Below, one piece after another: positions 39,631-50,925 of a DNA stretch of 64,000 nucleotides (the stretch's first letter is position 1; the number at the start of each line of letters is the position of its first letter). The position numbers and the translations under genes are program-made. The stretch covers positions 1-64,000 of the forward strand of contig NZ_JABLSJ010000015.1 in assembly GCF_013618635.1 (NCBI RefSeq). Direction: 5' to 3'. This DNA is from Thalassobacillus sp. CUG 92003 (GTDB lineage: Bacteria > Bacillota > Bacilli > Bacillales > Halobacillaceae). The notes under the pieces are model-generated. The model searched no databases, was not told where the DNA came from, and saw only the letters and a program-made list of their open reading frames with translations.

Positions 39631-40725
39631 ATGCGCTTACACCCATCAGAACTGGTTCCGGGATGCATCGTCACGAAAGATGTCCTCGGGCAGACCAATC
39701 GGCCGATTATTTCAAAGAATACGGTCCTGAAAGACATCCACATCAACGTCTTACATAATTTTATGATCAATGAAGTCGAAGTCTCTTCAACGCTGGCAAC
39801 AGGATCATCTTATACGCGGCCAAAGCGGCAGGAAGCGACTGAACCGGTACCTTCAGAAGAAGAGGAGGAAGACGCGCTCGATCCGTTTTCAGAACGTTAT
39901 CTGAAAGCAGTCCAGCAGTATAATAAATGGTTTCAAAACTGGCAAAACGGGGCCCCCATCGTGATTCATGAGGTAAGAAGGGTGATGGTCCCATTGCTTG
40001 AAGAAGCGGTCCATTCAAAGCGTGGGATGTTTATGCTGCATCACTATGCGACTGAGGAAGATTATCCTTCCCATCACAGCGTCGCAACCGGCTTGATTTC
40101 CGCGTTTCTCGGCTATCAAATGAATCTCAGTGAAGGGGAATGGATTCAGCTCGGTTTAGCCGGCGTTTTAAGCGATGCTGGCATGGCCCGTATCGGCTCT
40201 TCCCCGCTCCATAAAAAAGGAGCCTTGACCGCCCGAGAGTATGAAGAGGTAAAAAAGCATCCCACTTACTCTTATCGCATGGTTGAAGAGATTTCTTCGC
40301 TCAACAACGGGGCCAAACTGGGTATTTTACAGCATCATGAACGCCTTGACGGCAGCGGTTATCCGCTTGGTATGTCAGGGGAGAAACTGCATTTATTCAG
40401 TCGTATTATCGCGGCGGCGGATATGTACCATGCCATGACGTCAGAACGCATTTACCGTGCTAAGCAATCGCCTTTTAAGGTGTTGGAGCAGGTGCTGCAG
40501 GAACAATTCGGCCGTTTCGACCCTAAAGTCATCCAGGTTTTCGTTAAAGGAATGACCGATTATGCGACTGGTACCAAGGTGCGCTTGTCTAATCACCAGG
40601 AGGGTGAGATCGTCTTCATTGATTCCTCCTACCCAACACGTCCGATGATCAAGCTCCATCATTCTGGTGACATCATCCATATGAACGACTACCCTAAACT
40701 TTATATTGAAGAGATTTTGGACTGA
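39631..40725 (+). CDS. HD-GYP domain protein with a degraded HD motif
   Basis: This 364-residue protein has an N-terminal 'LVPGCIVTKDVLG' segment, an acidic linker (about 80-95) and a HD-GYP-type domain (about 140-330). HD-GYP proteins usually break down cyclic di-GMP. The 'HHERLDGSGYPLG' GYP motif, 'HHSVATG' and 'AADMYHAMTS' are present, but the HD motif reads 'LSDAGMARI': the His is Ser and the following Lys is Met. A metal ligand is therefore missing, so activity may be lost or changed. The ATG at 39631 has AGGTGGTGG upstream. It lies after gyrA, where B. subtilis has an rRNA operon. Confidence 0.85.
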   Translation: MRLHPSELVPGCIVTKDVLGQTNRPIISKNTVLKDIHINVLHNFMINEVEVSSTLATGSSYTRPKRQEATEPVPSEEEEEDALDPFSERYLKAVQQYNKWFQNWQNGAPIVIHEVRRVMVPLLEEAVHSKRGMFMLHHYATEEDYPSHHSVATGLISAFLGYQMNLSEGEWIQLGLAGVLSDAGMARIGSSPLHKKGALTAREYEEVKKHPTYSYRMVEEISSLNNGAKLGILQHHERLDGSGYPLGMSGEKLHLFSRIIAAADMYHAMTSERIYRAKQSPFKVLEQVLQEQFGRFDPKVIQVFVKGMTDYATGTKVRLSNHQEGEIVFIDSSYPTRPMIKLHHSGDIIHMNDYPKLYIEEILD

Positions 40726-40743
40726 CATACGGTAGCCCGAGTA

Positions 40744-40799
40744 GCACTTGACTAATTACACCCTGGGCACAAAGAATAAGGCAGTCCTAAGTCAAGTGC
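40744..40799. repeat. 10-bp inverted repeat after the HD-GYP gene
   Basis: GCACTTGACT (40744-40753) and AGTCAAGTGC (40790-40799) are exact complements over a 36-base loop. It adjoins the large repeat at 40800 and may be its outer arm remnant. Confidence 0.5.
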
Positions 40800-40935
40800 A
40801 GGTTCGTTACGGGAGTAGGAATTGGGGTGGCTTTGAAACAACTCGCTTTCCTGCGGGGTCTTGCCGTGCTCCTTTTCCCGCGGGAGTCTCGCCGTTTCAA
40901 AGCCACCCCATCACATATGGAATCAACGAACCTCT
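40800..40935. repeat. nested palindromic repeat, copy 2
   Basis: AGGTTCGTT at the left end and its complement at the right end flank a perfect 16-bp inverted arm GGGGTGGCTTTGAAAC. Inside are CTCGCTTTCCTGCGGGG and CCCGCGGGAGTCTCG, the core shared with the copies at 13.85, 41.0 and 63.7 kb. No gene lies between 40726 and 41109. Confidence 0.85.
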
Positions 40936-40990
40936 CCTAGAACGCATGCATTAACCATATTAGGCCGCTATGCCATACTCATATTAGAAC

Positions 40991-41107
40991 AGTCCGTTTC
41001 TCAAACTGATGGTAGGGAGGGCAGGGAAAATCGGGAGACTCCCGCGGAAAGCGGACGTTTTTCCCTGCCCTCCCTTTTCCACCCTAGTAAACGGACTGAT
41101 GTATTAA
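40991..41107. repeat. nested palindromic repeat, copy 3
   Basis: AGTCCGTTT and AAACGGACT are 9-bp terminal inverted repeats. Inner arms GGGAGGGCAGGGAAAA and TTTTTCCCTGCCCTCCC enclose CGGGAGACTCCCGCGGAAAG, a shortened form of the family core. It lies about 55 bp from copy 2 and abuts the end of yaaC. Confidence 0.8.
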
Positions 41108-41109
41108 AG

Positions 41110-41832
41110 TTATGAAAGGTCAAAGCTCCGGCTATGGAGCCATTCTTCGACTAGGCGGGGGACTTTTTCTCCTGTACAGAGGAGGAAGCCTTTGATAAAT
41201 GTGAAATCCTCGCGATCACGCAGCTGTTGCATTTCTCCCCACCATTCGACTTCATATCGGACAAGCATGCTCAGGTTGTAAAGAAGAATGAAGTGCGTCA
41301 GCAATTCGGGCCATACCGCACCGGGTGTCTTGACCTCTTCCCCCTCCTTGTAGTGAAAATAAATCGCCATTTCCGGAATTTGCCGGAGCATGTCGTCGAT
41401 GCCGGCTTTTTCCGGCAGCCTCGGGTAAGTCCAATTGAATAAATGACGGGCTGCATAGGGAAACAGACCGTTCGGTTGGATGCGTACTTCATCCTCCCGG
41501 AAACGATAGTGCTGTTTTTTCCGCTTTCGCGTCGATAGACCATGAGCCAACACTTTGGTCGAATCAGGGTAATCCGGACGTACGGTCAGAATGTTCGCTT
41601 TCATGAAATGCTCCAGCCCATAAAAATAAAGCAGCGGCTGTAAACCGATGTCAGCGTGCTTTCCCGTCTCAAAGTAGCTGAGGCCTTGCGATAGCAAGTA
41701 ACAAAATCGATCGCTGTTGCGGTAGGATTGTAAATCATGCTTAGGATCCCCTTGATTCGCGTAACAGGTATCCAGAAATTGTTTGGCGTGGGTGACCGCT
41801 TGTAAATAGATAAGAAAATGAAAGCGCTCCAT
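41110..41832 (-). CDS. yaaC: YaaC-like protein, unknown function
   Basis: This 240-residue protein matches the YaaC family by sequence ('SQGLSYFETGKHADIGLQPLLYFYG', read as three short motifs) and by its place between gyrA and guaB on the opposite strand. No biochemical function is known. The ATG at 41832 follows GAGGAGCTG; a longer start 13 codons upstream has no ribosome site. It lacks an obvious signal peptide or membrane helix. Confidence 0.85.
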   Translation of the reverse strand: MERFHFLIYLQAVTHAKQFLDTCYANQGDPKHDLQSYRNSDRFCYLLSQGLSYFETGKHADIGLQPLLYFYGLEHFMKANILTVRPDYPDSTKVLAHGLSTRKRKKQHYRFREDEVRIQPNGLFPYAARHLFNWTYPRLPEKAGIDDMLRQIPEMAIYFHYKEGEEVKTPGAVWPELLTHFILLYNLSMLVRYEVEWWGEMQQLRDREDFTFIKGFLLCTGEKVPRLVEEWLHSRSFDLS

Positions 41833-41902
41833 TATTTCAGCTCCTCTGGTGGTGTTGTCATTCTCCTGCATTTGCCATGATTTAATGGTTGAAAATACCC
41901 TT

Positions 41903-41932
41903 TTGTTGTCGTATTGTGAATAACAATAAGAT
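41903..41932 (+). promoter_or_regulatory. candidate guaB promoter
   Basis: TTGTTG and TAAGAT with an 18-bp spacer, about 75 bp before the guaB ATG. No purine riboswitch was seen in the leader. Confidence 0.45.
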
Positions 41933-41978
41933 TGTCTGTCAGTTTATTTAGTGTTTATAGTGCCCACCTTTTATCTAA

Positions 41979-43478
<1,500 letters not shown>

Positions 43479-43495
43479 CCTACGAAACTTTTATT

Positions 43496-43527
43496 AGACA
43501 GGGACTTTTCCCTGTCTATTTTTTTAT
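43496..43527 (+). terminator. guaB terminator
   Basis: AGACAGGGA and TCCCTGTCT form a perfect 9-bp stem over a 4-base loop, followed by ATTTTTTT. Confidence 0.9.
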
Positions 43528-43584
43528 AATTTCCTGTGGTAAAATAACAAAGATGCATATTATTTACGGTGGAGGTCGAGAAAG

Positions 43585-44922
43585 TTGTTAAGACAAAAGT
43601 TTAAAACATCATTTGCTGTCATGATGGCGCTGGTCATCGGTATGGTGACCCTGTTTGCAGGACCTGAATCTACATACGCGGATGTTCAGGTGAATGCAGA
43701 ATCTGCCATTCTGGTGGATGCTGACACAGGAGAGGTCCTATTTTCAAAAGAGGCCGATTTAACATTGCCTCCAGCTAGTATGACGAAGATTATGACAGAG
43801 TATCTCGTATTTGAAGCGATAGAGAACGGGGAAATCAGTTGGGATACCACGACGCAAATTGGTGATTACCCTTATAGCATATCTGCTGACGCCGCGTTTT
43901 CCGGCGTTGGTTTAAAACAGAATAAGGATTACACAGTTCGCGAGCTCTATGAAGCAATGGCCATTAATTCAGATAATGCGACGACGATCGCGCTTGCCCA
44001 GCTTATCGCAGGTTCAGAAAGTGACTTTGTCAAACGTATGAATGAAAAAGCGGAAGAAATGGGTTTGCCGGATTATCAGTTTGTGAATGCGACCGGGCTC
44101 AATAACAGTGATCTCGGCGGCAATCATCCAGAAGGGACAGAGCCCGACGCTAACAACTTGATGTCAGCTCGCTCGGCAGCCCTACTGGCCTACCATCTGA
44201 TCAATGATTATCCTGAGGCGCTCGATATTTCCAATGTAAAAGAGACGACCTTTGATGGCCAGACGATCCAAAACTGGAACTGGATGCTTCCAGACATGCC
44301 CGGCCACTTGGCGCAGTTCGGCTATGAAGGTGTCGATGGAATGAAGACAGGCTTTACGGATCTTGCAGGCTTTTGCTTTACAGGAACAGCCAAGCAGGGC
44401 GATCAACGGCTGATTTCTGTTGTGATGAAAACAGACAGTAAAGAAGCCCGCTTTCAGGAAACGCAGAAACTGTTCGATTTCGGTTTCAATAACTTTGAGT
44501 CAAAAGAATTGTTCCCAGCAGGTCACCAGCTTGAAGGAGAATCAGAGCTGGGCGTTGTCAAAGGCAAAGAAGATAACGTAGAGATTGAATCGGCTGAAGC
44601 CATTCAAACCATGGTGCAAAACGGGGAAGAAGATAAATACAGCATGGAATACAAGCTTGATGAGGATGCCCTTAATAAAGACGGAGAACTCGTCGCCCCG
44701 GTGGAAGAAGGACAGAAAGTCGGTACGGCCCAGCTCGTTTACAGCGGTGAGCAGAGTCATGGGAATATCCTGAACGATACGTCCGGCCAGCAAAGTGTCG
44801 AACTTGTCGCCTCCTCTGCTGTGGAAAAATCCAATTGGTTCATGCTGATGATCGGTTCTGTGGGCGACTTTTTCAGTGACGTGTTTTCCAGTGCGGCAGA
44901 TACAGTGAAAGGTTGGTTCTAA
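43585..44922 (+). CDS. dacA: D-alanyl-D-alanine carboxypeptidase DacA (PBP5-type)
   Basis: DacA trims the terminal D-Ala from peptidoglycan stems outside the cell. The 445-residue protein has a signal peptide (about 1-31, 'STYADV'), the catalytic 'SMTK' (SxxK), 'SDN' (SxN) and 'KTG' motifs, a PBP5 C-terminal domain and a C-terminal amphipathic anchor helix. The start is a TTG after GGAGGTCGAG. In the leader, TAAAAT with an upstream TG near 43540 may be its -10. Confidence 0.95.
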   Translation: MLRQKFKTSFAVMMALVIGMVTLFAGPESTYADVQVNAESAILVDADTGEVLFSKEADLTLPPASMTKIMTEYLVFEAIENGEISWDTTTQIGDYPYSISADAAFSGVGLKQNKDYTVRELYEAMAINSDNATTIALAQLIAGSESDFVKRMNEKAEEMGLPDYQFVNATGLNNSDLGGNHPEGTEPDANNLMSARSAALLAYHLINDYPEALDISNVKETTFDGQTIQNWNWMLPDMPGHLAQFGYEGVDGMKTGFTDLAGFCFTGTAKQGDQRLISVVMKTDSKEARFQETQKLFDFGFNNFESKELFPAGHQLEGESELGVVKGKEDNVEIESAEAIQTMVQNGEEDKYSMEYKLDEDALNKDGELVAPVEEGQKVGTAQLVYSGEQSHGNILNDTSGQQSVELVASSAVEKSNWFMLMIGSVGDFFSDVFSSAADTVKGWF

Positions 44923-45045
44923 GCCGGTTATAATACTGATTTATTCAGTAGGCATTTAACATGTTTTACGTTACAATAGAAATGTAAATGTTTGTATGCA
45001 GCAATTTTATTAAATAGATTATTATCGGGTATGGGAGGAATTAAG

Positions 45046-45930
45046 ATGTCTAAAGTAGGTACAGATCGTGTCAAACGTGGAATGGCAGAAATGCAAAAAG
45101 GCGGCGTCATCATGGACGTTGTCAATGCGGAACAAGCCAAAATTGCCGAAGAAGCCGGAGCGGTGGCTGTCATGGCCCTCGAGCGTGTGCCGTCTGACAT
45201 TCGTGCTGCCGGCGGTGTAGCCCGTATGGCTGACCCCACTATTGTAGAGGAAGTTATGAATGCTGTATCGATTCCTGTGATGGCCAAAGCACGCATCGGT
45301 CATATCGTAGAAGCGCGCATCCTTGAATCGATGGGTGTTGACTATATTGATGAGAGTGAAGTACTCACGCCGGCTGATGATATTTACCACATTAAAAAAG
45401 ATGGGTATACCGTCCCGTTTGTGTGCGGATGCCGTGATCTCGGTGAAGCAACCCGCCGTATCGGCGAAGGAGCTTCCATGCTTCGCACTAAAGGGGAACC
45501 AGGTACTGGCAACATCGTAGAGGCTGTCAGCCATATGCGCCAAGTGCAAGCGCAGATTCGCCGCCTTATGAACATGGCTGACGATGAAGTGATGGTATAT
45601 GCCAAAGAGAACGGGGCACCTTATGAATTATTGCTTCAAATTCGTGAAGAAGGCCGCCTGCCAGTCGTCAATTTCGCAGCCGGCGGTATCGCTACGCCAG
45701 CTGATGCAGCGTTGATGATGCAACTGGGCGCGGACGGCGTCTTCGTTGGATCTGGCGTCTTTAAATCAGACAGTCCTGAAAAATTCGCCCGCTCGATTGT
45801 AGAGGCTACAACCCACTACGACGACTATCAGTTGATTGGTGAAATTTCCAAAGGCTTAGGGACAGCTATGCCAGGCATTGAAATGTCTACATTGACGCCT
45901 GAAACGCGTATGCAGGATCGCAGTCAGTAA
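45046..45930 (+). CDS. pdxS: pyridoxal 5'-phosphate synthase subunit PdxS
   Basis: PdxS makes pyridoxal 5'-phosphate from ribose-5-phosphate, glyceraldehyde-3-phosphate and ammonia. The 294-residue length is exact for the family, with '[16 protein letters not shown]', the Lys in 'MAKARIGH' and '[17 protein letters not shown]'. The chosen ATG follows GGGAGG; the longer frame adds 18 unconserved residues. It lies 21 bp before its glutaminase partner pdxT. Confidence 0.98.
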   Translation: MSKVGTDRVKRGMAEMQKGGVIMDVVNAEQAKIAEEAGAVAVMALERVPSDIRAAGGVARMADPTIVEEVMNAVSIPVMAKARIGHIVEARILESMGVDYIDESEVLTPADDIYHIKKDGYTVPFVCGCRDLGEATRRIGEGASMLRTKGEPGTGNIVEAVSHMRQVQAQIRRLMNMADDEVMVYAKENGAPYELLLQIREEGRLPVVNFAAGGIATPADAALMMQLGADGVFVGSGVFKSDSPEKFARSIVEATTHYDDYQLIGEISKGLGTAMPGIEMSTLTPETRMQDRSQ

Positions 45931-45951
45931 GGATAAAAGGAGACATGCATC

Positions 45952-46542
45952 ATGATGAAAATCGGTGTACTAGGCCTTCAAGGAGCTGTTCGTGAGCATA
46001 TCCGCTCCATTGAAGCCTCCGGAGCTGAAGGCATCATCGTTAAGAAAACAGCTCAACTTGAGCAAATTGACGGACTTATTATCCCAGGCGGCGAAAGCAC
46101 GACCATGCGCCGGCTCATTAATAAATATGAATTTCTCGAACCGCTTCGCCAATTCGGCAAGCAAGGCAAGCCGATCTTTGGCACGTGTGCCGGGCTGATC
46201 CTACTCGCCACGGAAATTGCTGAAACGACGGATGTTCATCTTGGTTCAATGGATATGAAGGTTGTACGCAATGCATTTGGCCGGCAACGGGAAAGCTTTG
46301 AAGCGGACCTGGCGATCAAAGGCGTATCCGATGCTTACAACGCCGTGTTCATCCGGGCGCCTTACATTGCAGAAGTGGGTGCTCAGACCGAGATTTTGGC
46401 GGAACATCAAGGTAAGATCGTGGCTGCCAAGCAGGGCCATTACCTGGCTTGTGCCTTCCATCCCGAACTAACGGATGATCACCAGTTGACCGATCATTTT
46501 GTCAAAATGGTGGAAGCTTCGAAAAAAACACTTGCATCTTAA
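45952..46542 (+). CDS. pdxT: pyridoxal 5'-phosphate synthase glutaminase PdxT
   Basis: PdxT releases ammonia from glutamine for PdxS. The 196-residue protein has the class I amidotransferase-type triad: Cys in '[10 protein letters not shown]', and His and Glu in '[10 protein letters not shown]'. 'PGGESTTM' is the oxyanion region. It forms a two-gene operon with pdxS, read from AAAGGAG. Confidence 0.97.
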   Translation: MMKIGVLGLQGAVREHIRSIEASGAEGIIVKKTAQLEQIDGLIIPGGESTTMRRLINKYEFLEPLRQFGKQGKPIFGTCAGLILLATEIAETTDVHLGSMDMKVVRNAFGRQRESFEADLAIKGVSDAYNAVFIRAPYIAEVGAQTEILAEHQGKIVAAKQGHYLACAFHPELTDDHQLTDHFVKMVEASKKTLAS

Positions 46543-46577
46543 CGTGAAGTTCGCTATTGTTAATAACAATAATTTGT

Positions 46578-46832
46578 ATAAGTGAATGTGTTGATAGGAA
46601 CCAGTAACAGTTTCCCTTTCTTACAGAGAGTCAGTGGCTGGTGTGAACTGACGGAAGGACCTGTTAATCCATCCTGGAACTGACAGGCTGAAATGTTGAG
46701 TAAGTCTGTCCGGCCTCTCACCGTTATGAGTCGAGCCGGAAGACACGTACGCGCGTGTTTTCAAATTGGGTGGTATCGCGGGAAGCAATGCTCTCGTCCC
46801 TTTATGAATAAAGGGATGAGAGTTTTTTTTAT
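46578..46832 (+). ncRNA. T-box leader controlling serS
   Basis: The leader has AGTAA and GGTG elements of stem I, the T-box sequence AAATTGGGTGGTATCGCGGG at 46763-46781 and a strong terminator at 46790-46832 (CTCTCGTCCCTTTAT pairing over GAAT, then eight T residues). T-box RNAs sense uncharged tRNA; position before serS implies tRNA-Ser. I did not assign the specifier codon with confidence. Confidence 0.93.
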
Positions 46833-46852
46833 GAGCTAAACTAAAATGTTGA

Positions 46853-48142
<1,290 letters not shown>

Positions 48143-48144
48143 AG

Positions 48145-48187
48145 AAAAGCCTCCCCTTATGCCTTGAGCTGAAGGGGAGGCTTTTTT
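48145..48187 (+). terminator. serS terminator
   Basis: AAAGCCTCCCCTT pairs perfectly with AAGGGGAGGCTTT over a 13-base loop, followed by TTTTT. Confidence 0.92.
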
Positions 48188-48316
48188 ATTTCAGTCTATA
48201 AAAGCATGAACAAAAACATAGTGTTGCGTCGTGATTTTTCTAAATATTATATTAATTCACCCTATCGTTGACAGAGGTTTGCAGGCATGGTATATTAATT
48301 TTTGTCGGCCACTTAC

Positions 48317-48409
48317 GGAGGAGTACCCAAGTTCGGCTGAAGGGAGCGGTCTTGAAAACCGCCAGGGGGTTAACGCCCCGCGGGGGTTCGAATCCCTCCT
48401 CCTCCGCCA
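48317..48409 (+). tRNA. trnS-Ser: tRNA-Ser (UGA)
   Basis: A 93-base class II tRNA with acceptor GGAGGAG / CTCCTCC, an anticodon loop CTTGAAA (anticodon UGA), a long variable arm (GGGGGTTAACGCCCCG-type), GGTTCGAATCC T-arm and an encoded CCA. It lies after serS, as in B. subtilis. Confidence 0.97.
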
Positions 48410-48447
48410 TTTTACAAACAATCGCGCATAATATTGGAGATTATATC

Positions 48448-48479
48448 AAAATCGTTACCTTATAGGTAGCGATTTTTTT
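48448..48479 (+). terminator. tRNA-Ser terminator
   Basis: AAATCGTTACC pairs with GGTAGCGATTT (one G-U) over TTATA, followed by a run of T residues. Confidence 0.8.
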
Positions 48480-48527
48480 ATGATTCATTCGTGAACTGCT
48501 CTCAAGACACTATCTCATAGATTAAGT

Positions 48528-49223
48528 CTAAGCAAATGCTGTAAGAATAATAGCTATTCCATTAAAAGCACCATGGATAATCATACCTGGTAGAATGGAA
48601 CCCGATTTTTCATAGGCCCATGCAAATATTACTCCTGAGATAAAGTTGACAGGAAGGGTATTATAAGTCGGAATGTGAACCACAGTGAAAATAAGAGAAC
48701 TCAAGATTATACCAGTCGGTACCCCACATTTCCTCCGAAACCATGTATAGAGAAAGCCACGGTAAAAGATCTCCTCATAAATCGGTGAAATGACCGCTGC
48801 TGAAATGAAACCTATGCTAATTGTAATCCATGTCTTATTGGCTTCCAGGGCATCGGTCTTGTCATTAGATAGCCCAATGTGAAACAGCTCCATCAAAGTT
48901 AAGATCAATATACTGGCCGTTATAAGAATAACCGTCCAGACGATAATCGATTTCCAATAGCGACTGGAAAAAGATCTGAGTCCAACGATATGCCAACCAT
49001 AAAGGTAAGGCTTTAAGGCGACGAGATATACACTAAACGTAAATACCACTGCCATGAAAAAGCCTGTTACCGTACCTGAATAAAGGCTATCGTGAAAGAT
49101 TGAGTCAAACAGTCGATGTAAAAAAGTCTCGATACCGATTGGCACAATGACGAAGGCGAGTAATAATAATAAGCTTAATTCTTTATACGTCCACTGTAAT
49201 GATTTAAGTCCATCTTTTTGCAA
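48528..49223 (-). CDS. CPBP-family intramembrane metalloprotease
   Basis: This 231-residue protein has about seven helices and the CPBP (CAAX-protease/bacteriocin-processing) motifs: 'EEIFYRG' (EExxxR), 'FTVVHIP' and 'HGAFNG'. Such enzymes cleave within membranes; in other firmicutes some give bacteriocin immunity or process signals. The start is a TTG after GGAGG. A MerR-type gene lies divergently 90 bp away, with a perfect dyad between them, so it is probably regulated by that protein. Confidence 0.88.
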   Translation of the reverse strand: MQKDGLKSLQWTYKELSLLLLLAFVIVPIGIETFLHRLFDSIFHDSLYSGTVTGFFMAVVFTFSVYLVALKPYLYGWHIVGLRSFSSRYWKSIIVWTVILITASILILTLMELFHIGLSNDKTDALEANKTWITISIGFISAAVISPIYEEIFYRGFLYTWFRRKCGVPTGIILSSLIFTVVHIPTYNTLPVNFISGVIFAWAYEKSGSILPGMIIHGAFNGIAIILTAFA

Positions 49224-49266
49224 TTTAATTCCTCCTATTTCCTAATTGTGCTACATTTAGGTTAAT

Positions 49267-49285
49267 GGGTAACGTTACGTTACCC
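49267..49285. promoter_or_regulatory. 19-bp dyad, likely MerR-type operator
   Basis: GGGTAACG and CGTTACCC are perfect 8-bp arms around TTA. On the minus strand the dyad sits between TTGAGG and TAACCT with a 19-bp spacer, the elongated spacer typical of MerR-activated promoters, reading into the CPBP protease gene. Confidence 0.7.
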
Positions 49286-49313
49286 TCAAGTATTTTTTTG
49301 GAGGACGGTTGTT

Positions 49314-50084
49314 GTGGAGTATTTTTTAACAGGTGAAGTATCGAGAAAGCTGAATTTGTCATTACGTACCCTGCGTTACTATGATCAAATCGAGCTTGTG
49401 GAACCAGCATGGAAATCAAAGAACGGAACGCGCTATTACACCACCGAGCAATTGTTGCAGTTACAAAAAGTATTAATATTAAGATCAGCTTCTTTATCTC
49501 TAGAAGATATTAAAAAAATCTTGAACCGAGTTACGATGGAAAAAACGTTAACTGTCCATAAAGAACAGCTAGAACATAACATGAGTGAGTTGCAGCAGTC
49601 ACTCGACTATACCCATACATTATTAAACACACTGAAACTCGAAGGTGACATTCACTGGAATCAGTTACTCCCCCTTCTATCGGAAGAAACCCAATCGCTG
49701 AAACAGCAAAAAAAGCAGGCGGTAATGGAACGTTTATTTAATGGTGAAGAACGAACAATATTAGAGGAAAGGCTCCCTAAAATGGAAATGTCTCCTAGTG
49801 AAGTGGGGAAATGGATTAACGTGATTAAGCGTATCGAGTTGTGCTTAACTGAAGGCAAGGCCCCTGAATCCCCTGAAGGCCAATTGATAGCCGAAGATAC
49901 GCAGATCTTGTCCGATGAAACATTTAATGGAGACGCAGTTTTAGCAGAGAAGTTCTGGGAAGCACGTAAATCCGAAGAGAAGTCTGCAGAATTAAATTTG
50001 TACCCGATTGATAATGATGTTGTGGCATTCATGGAAGCAGCCATTCTCCAAATGGAGAAAGAGAGGGATGGAAATGAAAGATAA
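49314..50084 (+). CDS. MerR-family transcriptional regulator
   Basis: This 256-residue protein has an N-terminal MerR winged helix ('FLTGEVSRKLNLSLRTLRYYD', recognised as the start pattern) and a long coiled segment (about 75-110), then a C-terminal region of unknown ligand. The start is a GTG after GGAGG. It is divergent from the protease gene across the dyad at 49267, and overlaps a DUF1648-like membrane gene at its 3' end. No drug- or metal-binding Cys pattern is obvious. Confidence 0.87.
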   Translation: MEYFLTGEVSRKLNLSLRTLRYYDQIELVEPAWKSKNGTRYYTTEQLLQLQKVLILRSASLSLEDIKKILNRVTMEKTLTVHKEQLEHNMSELQQSLDYTHTLLNTLKLEGDIHWNQLLPLLSEETQSLKQQKKQAVMERLFNGEERTILEERLPKMEMSPSEVGKWINVIKRIELCLTEGKAPESPEGQLIAEDTQILSDETFNGDAVLAEKFWEARKSEEKSAELNLYPIDNDVVAFMEAAILQMEKERDGNER

Positions 50085-50535
50085 GAAGTTTAAATTGCTT
50101 CTTATACTGATCTCATTTTCGATTTTTTGTTATCATATTTTTAATCTATTTCACCTTTGGTCAGATATTCCCAGTCAAATTACTATTCATTTTACTGATG
50201 GAGAACCTGGTTCAAAATTTTTCCTATTTGTAATGCCCATAATAAGCGTGTTCATATGGTTTCTTGTTGGTCTATTTGTGCGTAATCCCGAGAAATTGAA
50301 CTATGTTAATTTGACCGAAGAAAACAAAGACATACAATATTCAAGAACTCAAAGCGTCATGATACTGATTCAAAACGTTAGCTTTATGACTTTCATATTC
50401 GCTAACGAAGCATTATTGGATAATGCTGTTGGCATGGAATCATCCCTGCCTATTGCCATTTCTATCGTTTGTTTAGTTATCTGCTTTATCGCCCCCTTGT
50501 ATTTATTAGTTTGGGCGGCAACGTTGAAATATTAG
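50074..50535 (+). CDS. DUF1648-like membrane protein
   Basis: This 153-residue protein has about four helices. The segment 'LFHLWSDIPSQITIHFTDGEP' (about 25-45) fits the DUF1648 pattern, in which a helix is followed by 'P..I..HF...G'. It overlaps the MerR gene by 11 bp and uses GAGAGGG within it, so it is probably co-expressed. Function is unknown. Confidence 0.75.
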   Translation: MKDKKFKLLLILISFSIFCYHIFNLFHLWSDIPSQITIHFTDGEPGSKFFLFVMPIISVFIWFLVGLFVRNPEKLNYVNLTEENKDIQYSRTQSVMILIQNVSFMTFIFANEALLDNAVGMESSLPIAISIVCLVICFIAPLYLLVWAATLKY

Positions 50536-50573
50536 ATAGGAACTTATTAGCAGAACAATCGCTCTGAGGGCGT

Positions 50574-50840
50574 TTAAAATACGAATACTACGAAGGTGAC
50601 AAGCACGGCTAAATTGACAGGGAACAAACATAAGTAGATATAAGGCCGCTGTTTCTTTGCTTTTTCGTTCGATCTACTGCCCCAATGCTCTATCGAATAA
50701 TTCGTAATTGCTATGATGGCAATGAGAACAAGGAAATAGACGATATCCTGTTTAATATCATCCAAGATTGCCGGAGATAGAATAAGTAACGTTAACATTT
50801 GCAAATTTGAAAATATGTAGGCTAGAAAAAACGATCTCAC
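50574..50840 (-). CDS. small three-helix membrane protein, unknown
   Basis: This 88-residue protein has about three hydrophobic segments (5-25, 32-50, 68-88) with a basic loop (about 56-66). The start is a GTG after GGGGGACAGG. I do not recognise it. It converges with the DUF1648-like gene across a 38-bp gap. Confidence 0.55.
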   Translation of the reverse strand: MRSFFLAYIFSNLQMLTLLILSPAILDDIKQDIVYFLVLIAIIAITNYSIEHWGSRSNEKAKKQRPYIYLCLFPVNLAVLVTFVVFVF

Positions 50841-50885
50841 AGCCTGTCCCCCCTATCGCGTCCATAAGATATCGAAATGTATAAC

Positions 50886-50925
50886 AAAAGCCGGAAAGCT
50901 GTGATGAGGCTTTCCGGCTTTTTAT
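50886..50925. terminator. bidirectional terminator at the dgk-dck end
   Basis: AAAGCCGGAAAGC pairs perfectly with GCTTTCCGGCTTT over a 9-base loop, with T-rich flanks on both strands. It ends the dck transcript. Confidence 0.82.

Noticed and set aside
40748-41115. Frames of 68 and 84 codons over the repeats after the HD-GYP gene
   Set aside because: They translate palindromic repeat DNA, lack ribosome sites and have no protein-like composition.
48231-48465. Plus-strand frames across tRNA-Ser
   Set aside because: They run through a clear tRNA with a good cloverleaf and have no other support.
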